Under the pieces are notes generated by a model, which saw nothing but the letters and a program-made list of their open reading frames with translations, ran no database searches and was not told the origin of the DNA. From contig NZ_JADKYX010000001.1 in assembly GCF_016093545.1 (NCBI RefSeq), positions 372,001 to 436,000 on the forward strand: a DNA stretch of 64,000 bases, read 5' to 3'. A program made the translations under genes and the position numbers. This document shows positions 45,659-55,642 of this stretch, one piece after another. This DNA is from Massilia rhizosphaerae (lineage in GTDB: Bacteria > Pseudomonadota > Gammaproteobacteria > Burkholderiales > Burkholderiaceae_D). Position 1 is the stretch's first letter. Each line of letters starts with the position of its first letter.

Positions 45659-47002
45659 TCATCGCGGCCGTGCTCCCGTAATGACGGCCGCGGCGGCCAC
45701 CCCGCTGCGCACGGCCGCCTCCAGGGTGGCGGGGTAGTCGCCGGCCGTGTAGTCGCCCGCGAGGGCGAGGCCGGGCAGTTTGGCGTCGTTGGCGGGCCGG
45801 TCGAGGGCGGGCGTGCAGGCGAACGTGGCGCGCTTTTCCGTGATCGTGCGGCTCCACAGCGGGGCGGCGAGGGCCGGCTGCCCGAACGCGGCCGCCAGCT
45901 GGGCCGCGACGGCCGCCGCCAGCGCGTCCTGGCCGACGTCGCCAGCCGGATCCGCGCCGCTGATCACGACGGCCAACAGCCCATCCTGCCCAGGGTCCAG
46001 CTGGCCGCGGTCGAACACGAACTGGCCCCAGCGCCCGTCCGCGGGCGCATCGGCGAGCGCGCAGAACGGCAGCGGCAGCCGCGTGCCGGCCGCGTATTGC
46101 AGGTAGACGGTGGCGATGGGCTCGTAGGCGAGCGCGTCCAGCTGGGCGACGGTGGCGGCGGCGCCGTCCAGGGGCCGCAGCAGCGCGGCCGTCTGCCATG
46201 GCGGTGTCGCGAGCACGACGGCGTCGAATGACTGCGCGTCGGCGCCCGCGCGCAGGCGCCAGGTGCCGTCCTCGAGGTCCAGCGCATCGACGCGGCAGCC
46301 CGTGCGGACGGCCGCGCCGCGGCTGTCCAGGTGGCGGCGCGCCGCTTCCGGGAACAGCGCGTCGAGCAGCACGCGCGGGATCAGCATGTCGGACGCGGCA
46401 CGGCGCGCACCCAGGCTGTCGCGCAGCACGGCGAGGAAGACTTGCGCCGACGCCCGCTCCGGCGGGGTGTTCAGGGCGGCCAGGCACAAGGGGCGCCACA
46501 TCAGCCGCACCAGACGTTCGGTCTGGTCGAAGCGGACCAGCAGTTCCGCCACGCTGCAATCCGTGTACAACTGCCAGCCCATCCAGCGGGCGCTCGTCGT
46601 GAACCGGGCCAGCGCGATCTTGTCGGCCCGCGCGAGCCCGCGCGCGCGCAGCAGCGCGACAAGCATGTGCAGCGGCGCTGGCAGGCGCGGCGCGACGAAG
46701 TCCATGCCGTCGTCGCCCGCCGGGTAGCGCATCTGCAGCGGCAGCCGCAGCAGGGCGCGGCTCGGGGCGACGCCGACGCGGCGCATCAGGCGCAAGGTGG
46801 CGGCATAGGCGCCCAGCATGATGTGCTGGCCGTTGTCGAGCATGCGGCCGTTCGTCTCGATGGCGCGGGCGCGGCCGCCCAGCATGCGTGCGGCTTCGAA
46901 CAGCGTGACGTCGGCGCCGGCGTCCAGCAGCGCGACGGCCGCCGCGCAACCGGCCCAGCCGCCGCCGACGACCGCGACGCGCCGCTTGTCAGCCGCGGAC
47001 AT
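45659..47002 (-). CDS. hpnE: Hydroxysqualene dehydroxylase
   Basis: A 447-residue flavoprotein of the phytoene desaturase-like family that reduces hydroxysqualene to squalene. The FAD motif VVGGGWAGCAAA is at the N-terminus, followed by the ExxxxxGGRA segment (LGGRARAIE), and the closing motif GDYTAGDYPATLEAAVRSG is at the C-terminus. Its start overlaps hpnD by 14 bases. Third gene of hpnCDE. Confidence 0.93.
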   Translation of the reverse strand: MSAADKRRVAVVGGGWAGCAAAVALLDAGADVTLFEAARMLGGRARAIETNGRMLDNGQHIMLGAYAATLRLMRRVGVAPSRALLRLPLQMRYPAGDDGMDFVAPRLPAPLHMLVALLRARGLARADKIALARFTTSARWMGWQLYTDCSVAELLVRFDQTERLVRLMWRPLCLAALNTPPERASAQVFLAVLRDSLGARRAASDMLIPRVLLDALFPEAARRHLDSRGAAVRTGCRVDALDLEDGTWRLRAGADAQSFDAVVLATPPWQTAALLRPLDGAAATVAQLDALAYEPIATVYLQYAAGTRLPLPFCALADAPADGRWGQFVFDRGQLDPGQDGLLAVVISGADPAGDVGQDALAAAVAAQLAAAFGQPALAAPLWSRTITEKRATFACTPALDRPANDAKLPGLALAGDYTAGDYPATLEAAVRSGVAAAAVITGARPR

Positions 47003-47822
47003 ACGTCTTCCAGGCCAGCCACAGCTTGCGCAGCGGCGTCAGGGAGATCTTCTGGCCGAGGACGTGGAAGCCGTCGCGCTCGATCTCGTCGAGCAAGGTG
47101 CGGTAGATGGCAGCCATCATGAGGCCCGGACGCTGCGCGCGCCGGTCTTCCTTCGGCAGCAGCGCGAAGGCGTCGTCGTACAGTTGCTGGGCGCGCGCGG
47201 CCTGGAACTGCATGAGGGCTTCGAACTTCTCGCTGTGACGCGCGTTCAGGAGGTCTGCCGCCGTCACGTTGAATTTCTGCAGTTCGTCGATCGGCAGGTA
47301 GATGCGGCCCTTGCGCGCATCCTCGCCGACGTCGCGGATGATGTTCGTGAGCTGGAACGCGAGGCCCAGCGTTTCCGCGTATTGCAGCGTGCGCGGGTTG
47401 GTCACGCCGAAGATGCTGGCCGACAGGATCCCGACCACGCCCGCCACGTGCCAGCAGTATTTCCTGAGGTTCGGATAGTCGAGGTAGCGCGACTGGTCGA
47501 GGTCCATCTCCATGCCGTCGATGATGGCCTGCAGGTGTTCCTGTTTCAGGTCGTACGGCTGGATGTGCGGCTGCAGCGCGAGCATCACGGGATGCGTCGG
47601 CGTGCCCGCATACATCTGCGCGACCTCGCCGCGCCACCACGCGAGCTTGATGCGGGCGACGGATTGGTCGGTCGCCTCGTCCACGGTGTCGTCGACTTCC
47701 CGGCAGAACGCGTACAGCGCCGTGATCGCGCGCCGGCGCTCCGGCGGCAGGAAGAGGAAGCTGTAGTAGAAGCTGGAGCCGCTTTGCGCGGTCTTTTGTT
47801 GGCAGTATTCGTCGGGGGACAT
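46989..47822 (-). CDS. hpnD: Presqualene diphosphate synthase
   Basis: A 277-residue trans-isoprenyl diphosphate synthase that joins two farnesyl diphosphates into presqualene diphosphate. Aspartate-rich motifs are DDTVDE and DVGEDARKGRIYLP. The start MSPDEYCQQK is characteristic. It lies 64 bases after hpnC and overlaps hpnE. Confidence 0.94.
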   Translation of the reverse strand: MSPDEYCQQKTAQSGSSFYYSFLFLPPERRRAITALYAFCREVDDTVDEATDQSVARIKLAWWRGEVAQMYAGTPTHPVMLALQPHIQPYDLKQEHLQAIIDGMEMDLDQSRYLDYPNLRKYCWHVAGVVGILSASIFGVTNPRTLQYAETLGLAFQLTNIIRDVGEDARKGRIYLPIDELQKFNVTAADLLNARHSEKFEALMQFQAARAQQLYDDAFALLPKEDRRAQRPGLMMAAIYRTLLDEIERDGFHVLGQKISLTPLRKLWLAWKTYVRG

Positions 47823-47886
47823 ATGAAGTGTTGTTATCGCGCGGACCAAGTCCGCTATCTTAGCCGATGGGGCGTTACATACCGCA

Positions 47887-48723
47887 TCACATTCGTACTG
47901 CGCGCCAACCGACGGCGAGCCAGTCGAGGCGTTTGAGGCGCGGGCGGCGCCGGAACACATCGAAATCCACGCGTTCGATCGCTTCCAGGATGCGCAGGCC
48001 GCCCTGCACGACCATCCGCAATTCCCAGCCGATGCGCCCCGGCAGCCGCGTCGCCAGCGGCGCGCCTTCCAGCATCAGTGCGCGCGCCCGGTCCACCTCG
48101 AAGCGCATCAGCGCGCGCCAGTCGGGGCTAGTTCGCCCCTGTTCGATGGCGTCCTGCGTGACGCCGAAGCGGGCCAGGTCGTCCAGCGGCAGGTAGATGC
48201 GGCCCTTGGCGATGTCGACTGCCACGTCCTGCCAGAAGTTGATGAGTTGCAGGGACGTGCAGATCGCGTCCGATTCGCGCAGGCTCGCCGCGTCGCCGAC
48301 GCCGTACAGCCCGAGCATCAACCGTCCGACGGGATCGGCGGAACGTCGGCAATAATCGAGGAGGCGCGCAAAATCCGGGTAGCGCGTCGTGACGACGTCC
48401 TGCTTGAATGCGGAGAGGAGGTCGCGCAGCGGTTGCAGCGGCAGCGCGAATTGCGCGAGCACCGCGGCCAGGCGCCGGAACATCGGATCGTCGGGCGGCG
48501 TGCCGGCCGCGATGCCGTCCAGCGCGGCCTCGTAGGCCTGCAGCGCGGCCAGGCGTTCGGACGGCGTGGCGTCGCCTTCGTCCGCGAGGTCGTCGGCGCT
48601 GCGGGCGAACGCATAGATCGCCTCCACCGCGGGCACGAGCCGGCGCGGCAGGAGGATCGAGGCGACAGGAAAGTTTTCGTAATGGTCGACGGCCACGCTT
48701 TCGATTGCTGACTCTAAAGTCAT
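47887..48723 (-). CDS. hpnC: Hydroxysqualene synthase
   Basis: A 278-residue squalene synthase-like enzyme that turns presqualene diphosphate into hydroxysqualene. Motifs: DDLADE and NFWQDVAVDIAKGRIYLP. First gene of hpnCDE, which together makes squalene from farnesyl diphosphate. No squalene-hopene cyclase gene is in the window. Its start codon coincides with the -35 of the divergent pump promoter. Confidence 0.94.
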   Translation of the reverse strand: MTLESAIESVAVDHYENFPVASILLPRRLVPAVEAIYAFARSADDLADEGDATPSERLAALQAYEAALDGIAAGTPPDDPMFRRLAAVLAQFALPLQPLRDLLSAFKQDVVTTRYPDFARLLDYCRRSADPVGRLMLGLYGVGDAASLRESDAICTSLQLINFWQDVAVDIAKGRIYLPLDDLARFGVTQDAIEQGRTSPDWRALMRFEVDRARALMLEGAPLATRLPGRIGWELRMVVQGGLRILEAIERVDFDVFRRRPRLKRLDWLAVGWRAVRM

Positions 48724-48751
48724 TTACTGGCGATAATTGCATGATTATAAT
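48723..48751 (+). promoter_or_regulatory. Promoter of the RND pump operon
   Basis: TTTACT (48723-48728), a 17-base spacer and TATAAT (48746-48751) make a good sigma-70-type promoter facing the adaptor gene. Its ATTATAAT core is palindromic, so the same bases also offer TATAAT (48749-48744) toward hpnC. Confidence 0.55.
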
Positions 48752-48783
48752 TGGTAGGTTAAATCCACGACAGTAGGAAACCA

Positions 48784-49953
48784 ATGCCTGCTTTTCTCTC
48801 GATGTCCCTGCGGCCGCGCGGCGCCGCACCGTTCGTCCTCCCCCTGACCCTCGTCGCGGCGCTGTTGGCCGGCTGTTCGCGCAACGAAGCGCCGCCCGCG
48901 GACGTGCGTCCCGTGCGCGCGCTCACCCTGGCGACGGGCGCCGTCGGTTCGACGACGGAATTCTCCGGCGACGTCCGCCCGCGCTACGAATCGCGCCTGG
49001 GCTTTCGCGTGGGCGGCAAGATCAGCGCGCGCAAGGTCGACGTGGGCACGGTCGTCAAGCGCGGCCAGGTGCTGATGCAGCTGGACCCGCAGGACCTGCG
49101 GCTCGGCCAGGCCCAGGCCCAGGCGAACCTGCGCGCGGCGCAGACGAATTACGAGCTGGCGCGCGCGGACCTCAAGCGCTACCAGGACCTGCGCAGCCAG
49201 AACTTCGTCAGCCAGGCCGTGCTCGACCAGAAAACGGCGGCCGCGCACTCCGCCCTGGCGACCGTGGAGGCGGCCCGCGCCGCGCTGCGCGAGCAGGCCA
49301 ACCAGACGGGCTATGCGACGCTGGAGTCGGACGCGGACGGTGTCGTCACCGGCATCGACGCCGAAGTGGGGCAAGTCGTGCAAGCCGGCACGCCGGTCGT
49401 GCGCGTGGCCCGGACCGACGAGAAGGAAGTCGTGATCGGCGTGCCGGAAGACCAGGTCGACGAGCTGCGCGACGTGAGCGACGTGAAGGTAAAACTGTGG
49501 GCCGATCCGAACCAGAGCATTCCGGGCAAGATCCGCGAGATCGCGCCGGTGGCCGATCCGGCCACGCGCACGTACACGGTGAAGGTGTCGATTCCGCCCC
49601 GCGACGACATCCGCCTCGGCATGACGGCCGTCGTCCAGCTGGCCCATGCAAAAGGCGGCGCGGCGCTCAAGGTGCCGCTGTCCGCGCTGTACCATGACAA
49701 GGGCGTGACGTCGGTCTGGGTGATCGAGAACGGCGCCGTGCGCCTCGTGCCCGTGCAGGTGGGCGGCGTGTCCGGCAACGACGTGCTGCTGGCGGGCGGC
49801 GTCAAGCCCGGCCAGACCATCGTGACGGCCGGCGTCAACCTGCTCAAGCCGGGCCAGAAAGTGAAAGTGCTGACGGCCGACGTGGCGCGCCGCGGCGACG
49901 CGGAGGCCGAAGCGAGCGGTAAGCCCGTGCCGGCGAGCGGGGCGGCCAAATGA
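48784..49953 (+). CDS. RND efflux periplasmic adaptor (lipoprotein)
   Basis: A 389-residue membrane fusion protein that links an RND pump to an outer-membrane channel. The lipobox LLAGC puts the lipidated Cys near residue 34. The barrel-sandwich hybrid halves flank a helical hairpin (AQAQANLRAAQTNYELARADLKRYQ). The C-terminal domain is standard. Its stop overlaps the permease start as ATGA. No outer-membrane factor gene follows, so a shared TolC-like channel is likely. Confidence 0.92.
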   Translation: MPAFLSMSLRPRGAAPFVLPLTLVAALLAGCSRNEAPPADVRPVRALTLATGAVGSTTEFSGDVRPRYESRLGFRVGGKISARKVDVGTVVKRGQVLMQLDPQDLRLGQAQAQANLRAAQTNYELARADLKRYQDLRSQNFVSQAVLDQKTAAAHSALATVEAARAALREQANQTGYATLESDADGVVTGIDAEVGQVVQAGTPVVRVARTDEKEVVIGVPEDQVDELRDVSDVKVKLWADPNQSIPGKIREIAPVADPATRTYTVKVSIPPRDDIRLGMTAVVQLAHAKGGAALKVPLSALYHDKGVTSVWVIENGAVRLVPVQVGGVSGNDVLLAGGVKPGQTIVTAGVNLLKPGQKVKVLTADVARRGDAEAEASGKPVPASGAAK

Positions 49954-52900
49954 AGGGGTTCAACCTGTCGCGCTGGGCGCTGGAGAACATCCCGCTGACC
50001 CGCTACCTGATCGCCGCGCTGCTCATCGGCGGCATCGTCAGCTACGGCAAGCTGGGCCAGGACGAAGACCCGCCGTTCACGTTCCGCGCGATGGTGATCA
50101 CCGCGTACTGGCCCGGCGCCACCGCCGTGCAGATGGCCCAGCAGGTGGCCGACAAGCTGGAGCGCAAGCTGCAGGAGACGCCGTACGTCGACAAGCTGCG
50201 CAGCTTTTCCAAGCCGGGCGAGACCACCATCATCCTGGAACTGCGCGAATCGGCCCCGCCCAAGGACGTGCCGGGCATCTGGTACCAGGTGCGCAAGAAG
50301 GTCGGCGACATCGCGGGCACGTTGCCGCCTGGCGTCGTCGGGCCGTTCTTCAACGACGAATTCGGCGACACCTACGGCTCCATCTTCGCGCTGTCCGGAG
50401 ACGGTTTCACCTACGCCGAGATGCGCGACTACGCCGATTTCGTGCGCCAGCAACTGCTCGCCGTGCCGCTCGTCGCGAAGGTTGAGGAGTTCGGCGTGCA
50501 GGAAGAGAAGATCAACATCCTGTTCTCGCAGCAGAAGTTCGCCCAGCTGGGGATCCCGTTCGAGCAGATCGTGAACCAGATCGCCACGCAGAACGGCATC
50601 GAATCAGCCGGCGTCCTCGTCACGCCGCAGGAAAACCTGCAGGTGCGCGTGACGGGCGGCCTGAAGACCATCAAGCAGCTGGAAGACCTGAGCCTGCGCG
50701 CGGGGAACACGACGTTCCGCCTCGGCGACTTCGCCACCGTGCAGCGCGCGTACGCCGACCCGCCGCACGACAAGATGCGCTACAACGGCAAGGAAGTCAT
50801 CGGCCTGGGCGTGTCGATGGAAAAGGGCGGCAACATCATCCAGCTCGGCAAGGGCCTGGAAAAGACGGTGGATCGCATCAAGAGCCAGCTCCCGGTCGGC
50901 ATCGAACTGGAGCGCGTGTCGAACCAGCCGGCGGCCGTCAAGGCGTCCGTCAGCGAATTCATGGACAGCCTGATCGAGGCGATCGTCATCGTGCTCGGCG
51001 TGTCGTTCGTCGCTCTGGGCCTGCATCGCAAGCCGAAGTTGCGGCTGGACGTGCGGCCGGGCCTCGTCGTCGCGCTGACGATCCCGCTGGTGCTTGCCAT
51101 CACCTTCCTGTTCATGCGCGTGTTCGACATCTCGCTGCACAAGATCTCGCTGGGCGCCCTGATCATCGCGCTGGGTCTCCTCGTCGACGACGCCATCATC
51201 GCCGTCGAAATGATGGTGCGCAAGATGGAGGAGGGCATGTCGCGCTTCGACGCGGCCACGTTCGCGTACACGTCGACGGCATTCCCGATGCTGACCGGCA
51301 CCTTGATCACGGCGGCGGGCTTCCTGCCGATCGGGCTCGCGAAATCCGCGGCCGGCGAATACACGTTCGCGATGTTTTCGGTGAACGCGATCGCGCTGAT
51401 CGTGTCGTGGGTCGTGGCCGTCACGTTCACGCCGTACATCGGCTTCATCCTCCTGCGCGTCAAACCGCATGGCGACGGCCACCACGACGTCTACGACACG
51501 CCGGCGTACATGCGCTTCCGCCGCCTCGTCGACCGCTGCGTGGAATGGCGCAAGACGACGATCGCGCTGTCCCTCGCGGTGTTCTTCCTCGGCGTGTTCG
51601 GCTTCAAGTTCATCGAGAAGCAGTTCTTCCCCGATTCGAGCCGCCCCGAACTGATGGTCGAGATGTGGACGCCGGAAGGCACGAGCTTCGCCGTCAACGA
51701 GGCACTGGCGAAGAAGTTCGAAGCCTTCGCGCGCGCGCAGCCGGAGACGGACAGCGTGACGTCGTACATCGGCACCGGCAGCCCGCGCTTCTACCTGCCG
51801 CTGGACCAGATCTTCCCGGCGTCTAACGTGTCGCAATTCGTCGTGCTGCCGAAGGACGTGCACCAGCGCGACGCCTTGCGCCGCAAGATCGAGAACGTGT
51901 TCAAGACTGACTTCCCGGAAGTGCGCGGCCGTGTGAAACTGCTGCCGAACGGGCCGCCCGTGCCGTATCCGGTCCAGTTCCAGGTGATGGGGCCGGACAT
52001 CGGCGTCGTGCGCAAGTTCGCCGACCAGGTGAAGGAGATCATGATCGCCAACCCGAACACGGTGGGCGTCAACGACAACTGGAACGAGTCGATCAAGGTG
52101 CTGCGCCTCGACCTCGACCAGGACAAGCTGCGCGCGCTGGGTGTCACGTCGCAGGCGGTGCGCCGCACGGTCGCGACCGTGCTGTCGGGGACGACGGTGG
52201 GCCAGTTCCGCGAAAGCAACCGGCTGATCGACATCGTCGTGCGCCAGCCGCTGGACGAGCGCTCGAACATGTCCGTGCTCGCCAACACGAACGTGGCGAC
52301 GCCGTCGGGCAAGGCCGTGCCATTGTCGCAGCTCGCGCGCATCGAATTCGTGTGGGAGCCTGGTGTCGTGCAGCGCTACGGGCGCGAGTGGGCGATCATG
52401 GTCCAGTCGGACGTCGTCGACGGCGTGCAGGGGCCGACCGTGTCCGACCAGGTCAACGCTAAGCTGGCGGCGCTGCGTGCGAAGCTGCCGGCCGGCTACC
52501 GCATCAAGCTGGAAGGCGCGGCCGCCAACAGCTCGACGGCGGAAGACTCGATCTCGGCCAACGTGCCGCTGGTGCTGTTCATCGTGTTCACCTTGCTGAT
52601 GCTGCAGCTGCACAGCTTTTCGCGATCCGTGATGGTGTTCCTGACGGGACCGCTGGGCATCGCCGGCGCGGCGATGGCGCTGCTGTTGTTCCACCAGCCG
52701 TTCGGCTTCGTCGCGAACCTGGGCGTGATCGCGCTGTTCGGCATGGTGGTGCGCAACTCCGTGATCCTCGTCGACCAGATCGAGAAGGACATCGCGGCGG
52801 GCCATTCCGCGTGGGACGCCATCGTCGAAAGCGCCGTGCGGCGCTGCCGCCCGATCCTGCTGACGGCGGCTGCGGCGGCGCTGGCGATGATCCCGCTGTC

Positions 52901-53072
52901 GCGCTCCGTGTTCTGGGGGCCGATGGCGGTGGCGATCATGGGCGGCCTGCTCGTCGCGACTGCGCTGACCTTGCTGTTCCTGCCGGCGCTGTACGCGGCG
53001 TGGTTCCGCGTCAAGCGGCCGGTGCGCGGTAGGGTGGACGGCTTGCCGTCCACGCGTTCGACCGTCGTATGA
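49950..53072 (+). CDS. RND efflux transporter permease
   Basis: A 1040-residue inner-membrane proton-driven pump with twelve helices and two large periplasmic loops. The proton-relay aspartates are in GLLVDDAIIAVEMM of helix 4. It belongs to the AcrB/MexK-like HAE group; substrates are not predictable. The last 14 or so codons are derived from repeat copy C: after RVKRPV the frame runs through GTAGGGTGGAC-type sequence and yields RGRVDGLPSTRSTVV. The native C-terminus was therefore replaced or extended by the repeat. Confidence 0.93.
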   Translation: MKGFNLSRWALENIPLTRYLIAALLIGGIVSYGKLGQDEDPPFTFRAMVITAYWPGATAVQMAQQVADKLERKLQETPYVDKLRSFSKPGETTIILELRESAPPKDVPGIWYQVRKKVGDIAGTLPPGVVGPFFNDEFGDTYGSIFALSGDGFTYAEMRDYADFVRQQLLAVPLVAKVEEFGVQEEKINILFSQQKFAQLGIPFEQIVNQIATQNGIESAGVLVTPQENLQVRVTGGLKTIKQLEDLSLRAGNTTFRLGDFATVQRAYADPPHDKMRYNGKEVIGLGVSMEKGGNIIQLGKGLEKTVDRIKSQLPVGIELERVSNQPAAVKASVSEFMDSLIEAIVIVLGVSFVALGLHRKPKLRLDVRPGLVVALTIPLVLAITFLFMRVFDISLHKISLGALIIALGLLVDDAIIAVEMMVRKMEEGMSRFDAATFAYTSTAFPMLTGTLITAAGFLPIGLAKSAAGEYTFAMFSVNAIALIVSWVVAVTFTPYIGFILLRVKPHGDGHHDVYDTPAYMRFRRLVDRCVEWRKTTIALSLAVFFLGVFGFKFIEKQFFPDSSRPELMVEMWTPEGTSFAVNEALAKKFEAFARAQPETDSVTSYIGTGSPRFYLPLDQIFPASNVSQFVVLPKDVHQRDALRRKIENVFKTDFPEVRGRVKLLPNGPPVPYPVQFQVMGPDIGVVRKFADQVKEIMIANPNTVGVNDNWNESIKVLRLDLDQDKLRALGVTSQAVRRTVATVLSGTTVGQFRESNRLIDIVVRQPLDERSNMSVLANTNVATPSGKAVPLSQLARIEFVWEPGVVQRYGREWAIMVQSDVVDGVQGPTVSDQVNAKLAALRAKLPAGYRIKLEGAAANSSTAEDSISANVPLVLFIVFTLLMLQLHSFSRSVMVFLTGPLGIAGAAMALLLFHQPFGFVANLGVIALFGMVVRNSVILVDQIEKDIAAGHSAWDAIVESAVRRCRPILLTAAAAALAMIPLSRSVFWGPMAVAIMGGLLVATALTLLFLPALYAAWFRVKRPVRGRVDGLPSTRSTVV

Positions 53073-53140
53073 ACTTGCGTTCCACGCGTCTACGCGTGCG
53101 ATACGCTGACGTTATGGTGGGCGCGGGGCGCCCACCCTAC
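53029..53140. repeat. Palindromic repeat element, copy C
   Basis: It starts with GTAGGGTGGACGG inside the 3' end of the RND permease and ends with GGTGGGCGCGGGGCGCCCACCCTAC at 53140. The ends are inverted relative to each other, as in copies A and D. The middle is GC-rich and unrelated to the other copies. Confidence 0.75.
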
Positions 53141-53304
53141 GAATTGAATCCTTTGTGGGTACGTACGAATTAAAATGTGCCCAATCGTGTCAGAAAATCC
53201 AGTAAAATATCGGGTTGAAGTTGTAGCCCCTAGACATTGGATGCAGGGCGGCCGGTTTCATTGTCGGGCGCCCTTTGTTTTTGTGGCAAGATCAGCAATC
53301 CAGC

Positions 53305-53391
53305 GCGAGGATGGCGAAATTGGTAGACGCACCAGGTTTAGGTCCTGACGCCAGCAATGGTGTAGGGGTTCGAGTCCCCTTCCTCGCACCA
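53305..53391 (+). tRNA. tRNA-Leu (UAG)
   Basis: An 87-nt cloverleaf with a long variable arm. Acceptor stem GCGAGGA/TCCTCGC, anticodon loop TTTAGGT giving anticodon UAG, T-loop TTCGAGT, and an encoded CCA at 53389-53391. It lies just upstream of tig. Confidence 0.95.
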
Positions 53392-53423
53392 CGAACAATT
53401 CATTTTTTTGGACGATTTTTACA

Positions 53424-54764
53424 ATGGCAACTGCTGTCGAAAACCTGGGTAAACTCGAGCGTCGCTTGACTCTCTCTTTTCCGCTGAGCGACGTACGTAC
53501 GGAAGTTGAAAAGCGCCTCAAGAAGCAGGCCAAGACCGCTCGCGCTCCGGGCTTCCGTCCGGGCAAGGTGCCGCTGAAGATGGTCGCCGCCCAGTACGGC
53601 TACCAGATCGAATCCGACGTGCTGAACGACAAAGTGGGCCGGGCCTTCAACGACGCCGCCAACGAAGCCCAGCTGCGCGTGGCCGGCATGCCGAAAATCG
53701 AGCCGAAGCAGGACGCGCCGGAAGGCATGCTGTCCTTCGACGCGACGTTCGAAGTCTATCCGGAAGTGTCGTTGCCGAGCCTGGCCGACATCGAGATCGA
53801 GACCGTCAAGACCGACGTCACCGACGCCGAGATCGACAAGACCATCGACATCCTGCGCAAGCAGCGCGTGCACTACCACACCAAGGGCGAAGCCGGTGAG
53901 CATGGCGATGGCGGCGAGCCGGTCGCGGCCAACGGCGACCGCGTGACCGTGGACTTCGTCGGCGTCATCGACGGCGTCGAATTCGCGGGCGGTAAAGCGG
54001 AAGACTACGCGTTCGTGCTGGGCGAAGGCCGCATGCTGCCGGAATTCGAAGCCGCGACCGTCGGCCTGAAAGTGGGCGAGTCGAAGACCTTCCCGCTGGC
54101 GTTCCCGGAAGACTACCATGGCAAGGACGTGGCCGGTAAAACGGCCGAGTTCACCATCACCTTGAAGAAGCTGGAGTGGGCGCACCTGCCGGAAGTCGAC
54201 GCCGAGTTCGCGAAGTCGCTGGGCATCGAAGACGGCAGCATCGAGAAGATGCGCGACGACATCAAGGTCAACCTGGAGCGCGAAGTCGGCGCCCGCATCA
54301 AGGCCCGCAACAAGGAAGCCGTGATGGACGCGCTGGTCAAGCACACCGAGATGGACGTGCCGAAGGTCATGATCGAGCAGGATTCGCAGCGCCTGGCCGA
54401 GCAGACCCGCCAGGACATGGCCCAGCGCGGCATGGACGTCAAGAGCCTGCCGTTCCCGGCCGACCTGTTCGCCACCAAGGCCGAGCGCCGCGTGCGCCTG
54501 GGCCTGATCCTGTCGCAACTGGTGCAGGAAAATAGTCTGCAAGCGACGCAAGAGCAGGTGAAGGCGCAGATCGAAGACTTCTCGCAGAGCTACGAAGATC
54601 CGCGCGAAGTGCTGAAGTACTACTACAGCGATCGCCGCCGCCTGGGTGAAGTCGAAGCTCTTGTATTGGAAGAAAACGTCGTTAACTATGTGCTCGGCAA
54701 GGCAAAGGTGACGACCAAGGACATCGCCTTTGACGAGCTGATGGGTAGCGTCGCTCAGGCGTAA
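53424..54764 (+). CDS. tig: Trigger factor
   Basis: A 446-residue ribosome-bound chaperone and peptidyl-prolyl isomerase. The N-terminal domain has the ribosome-docking GFRPGKVP motif (about residue 44). The FKBP domain (about 160-245) holds [11 protein letters not shown] and the [15 protein letters not shown] segment, and the C-terminal arms are helical. First gene of the tig-clpP-clpX-lon block. Confidence 0.97.
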   Translation: MATAVENLGKLERRLTLSFPLSDVRTEVEKRLKKQAKTARAPGFRPGKVPLKMVAAQYGYQIESDVLNDKVGRAFNDAANEAQLRVAGMPKIEPKQDAPEGMLSFDATFEVYPEVSLPSLADIEIETVKTDVTDAEIDKTIDILRKQRVHYHTKGEAGEHGDGGEPVAANGDRVTVDFVGVIDGVEFAGGKAEDYAFVLGEGRMLPEFEAATVGLKVGESKTFPLAFPEDYHGKDVAGKTAEFTITLKKLEWAHLPEVDAEFAKSLGIEDGSIEKMRDDIKVNLEREVGARIKARNKEAVMDALVKHTEMDVPKVMIEQDSQRLAEQTRQDMAQRGMDVKSLPFPADLFATKAERRVRLGLILSQLVQENSLQATQEQVKAQIEDFSQSYEDPREVLKYYYSDRRRLGEVEALVLEENVVNYVLGKAKVTTKDIAFDELMGSVAQA

Positions 54765-54845
54765 TCCTTGATGAAGCCGAACGACATTCTCGTGGGAAAT
54801 CTGAGATAGTACGGCTTCGAAACTTCTCGAAAGGAATTGACAGGT

Positions 54846-55463
54846 ATGAATCGTAATCCGGCATTGGATACCCAAGCCCTCGGCCTCGTGCCGATGGTGA
54901 TCGAGCAGAGTGGCCGCGGCGAGCGCGCCTACGACATCTACTCGCGCCTGCTGAAGGAGCGCGTGATTTTCCTGGTCGGTCCTGTCAACGACCAGATGGC
55001 CAACCTCATCGTGGCCCAGCTGCTGTTCCTGGAAAGCGAGAATCCGGACAAGGACATCTCGCTGTACATCAACTCGCCGGGTGGTTCCGTGTCGGCCGGC
55101 CTCGCCATCTTCGACACGATGAACTTCATCAAACCCGACGTGTCGACGCTGTGCACCGGCCTGGCCGCCTCGATGGGCGCGTTCCTGCTGGCCGCCGGCG
55201 CCAAGGGCAAGCGTTTCTCGCTGCCGAACTCCCGTGTCATGATCCACCAGCCGTCCGGTGGCTCCCAGGGCATGGCGTCGGACATCGAGATCCAGGCCAA
55301 GGAAATCCTGTACCTGCGCGAACGCCTGGCCCGCATCATGGCGGACAACACGGGCCAGACGATCGAGCAGATCCACAAGGATACCGATCGCGACCGTTTC
55401 ATGTCGAGCGACGAGGCCGTGGAGTATGGCCTGATCGACAAGGTTCTCACGAACCGCGGTTGA
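54846..55463 (+). CDS. clpP: ATP-dependent Clp protease proteolytic subunit
   Basis: A 205-residue serine peptidase that forms the 14-subunit chamber used by ClpX. The catalytic Ser is S109 in AASMGAF, the His is H134 in MIHQPSGG, and the Asp is in [11 protein letters not shown] at 54846 has AAAGGA upstream. Like E. coli ClpP it may lose a short N-terminal propeptide before LVPMVIEQ. Confidence 0.97.
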   Translation: MNRNPALDTQALGLVPMVIEQSGRGERAYDIYSRLLKERVIFLVGPVNDQMANLIVAQLLFLESENPDKDISLYINSPGGSVSAGLAIFDTMNFIKPDVSTLCTGLAASMGAFLLAAGAKGKRFSLPNSRVMIHQPSGGSQGMASDIEIQAKEILYLRERLARIMADNTGQTIEQIHKDTDRDRFMSSDEAVEYGLIDKVLTNRG

Positions 55464-55520
55464 GGCACGTCCGCGCGATTTTCGACTGCGCGCGGGATAC
55501 CCGACAACTGTTGCTCAAAT

Positions 55521-55557
55521 ACGCCCGGACGCGACAGCGCTTCGGGCGTTTTGTTTT
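55521..55557 (+). terminator. Rho-independent terminator after clpP
   Basis: Stem ACGCCCG (55521-55527) / CGGGCGT (55543-55549), with further pairing inside, followed by TTTTGTTTT. It separates clpP from clpX, so clpX probably has its own promoter in the 55560-55640 stretch. Confidence 0.75.
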
Positions 55558-55642
55558 CAAATCGGGTAGCATGGTGTCGTGCGCACTTGTTGCGCCCTCG
55601 TATTAGCGTTATATTCATAGCAATTCAACAGAAACCTGCCCC

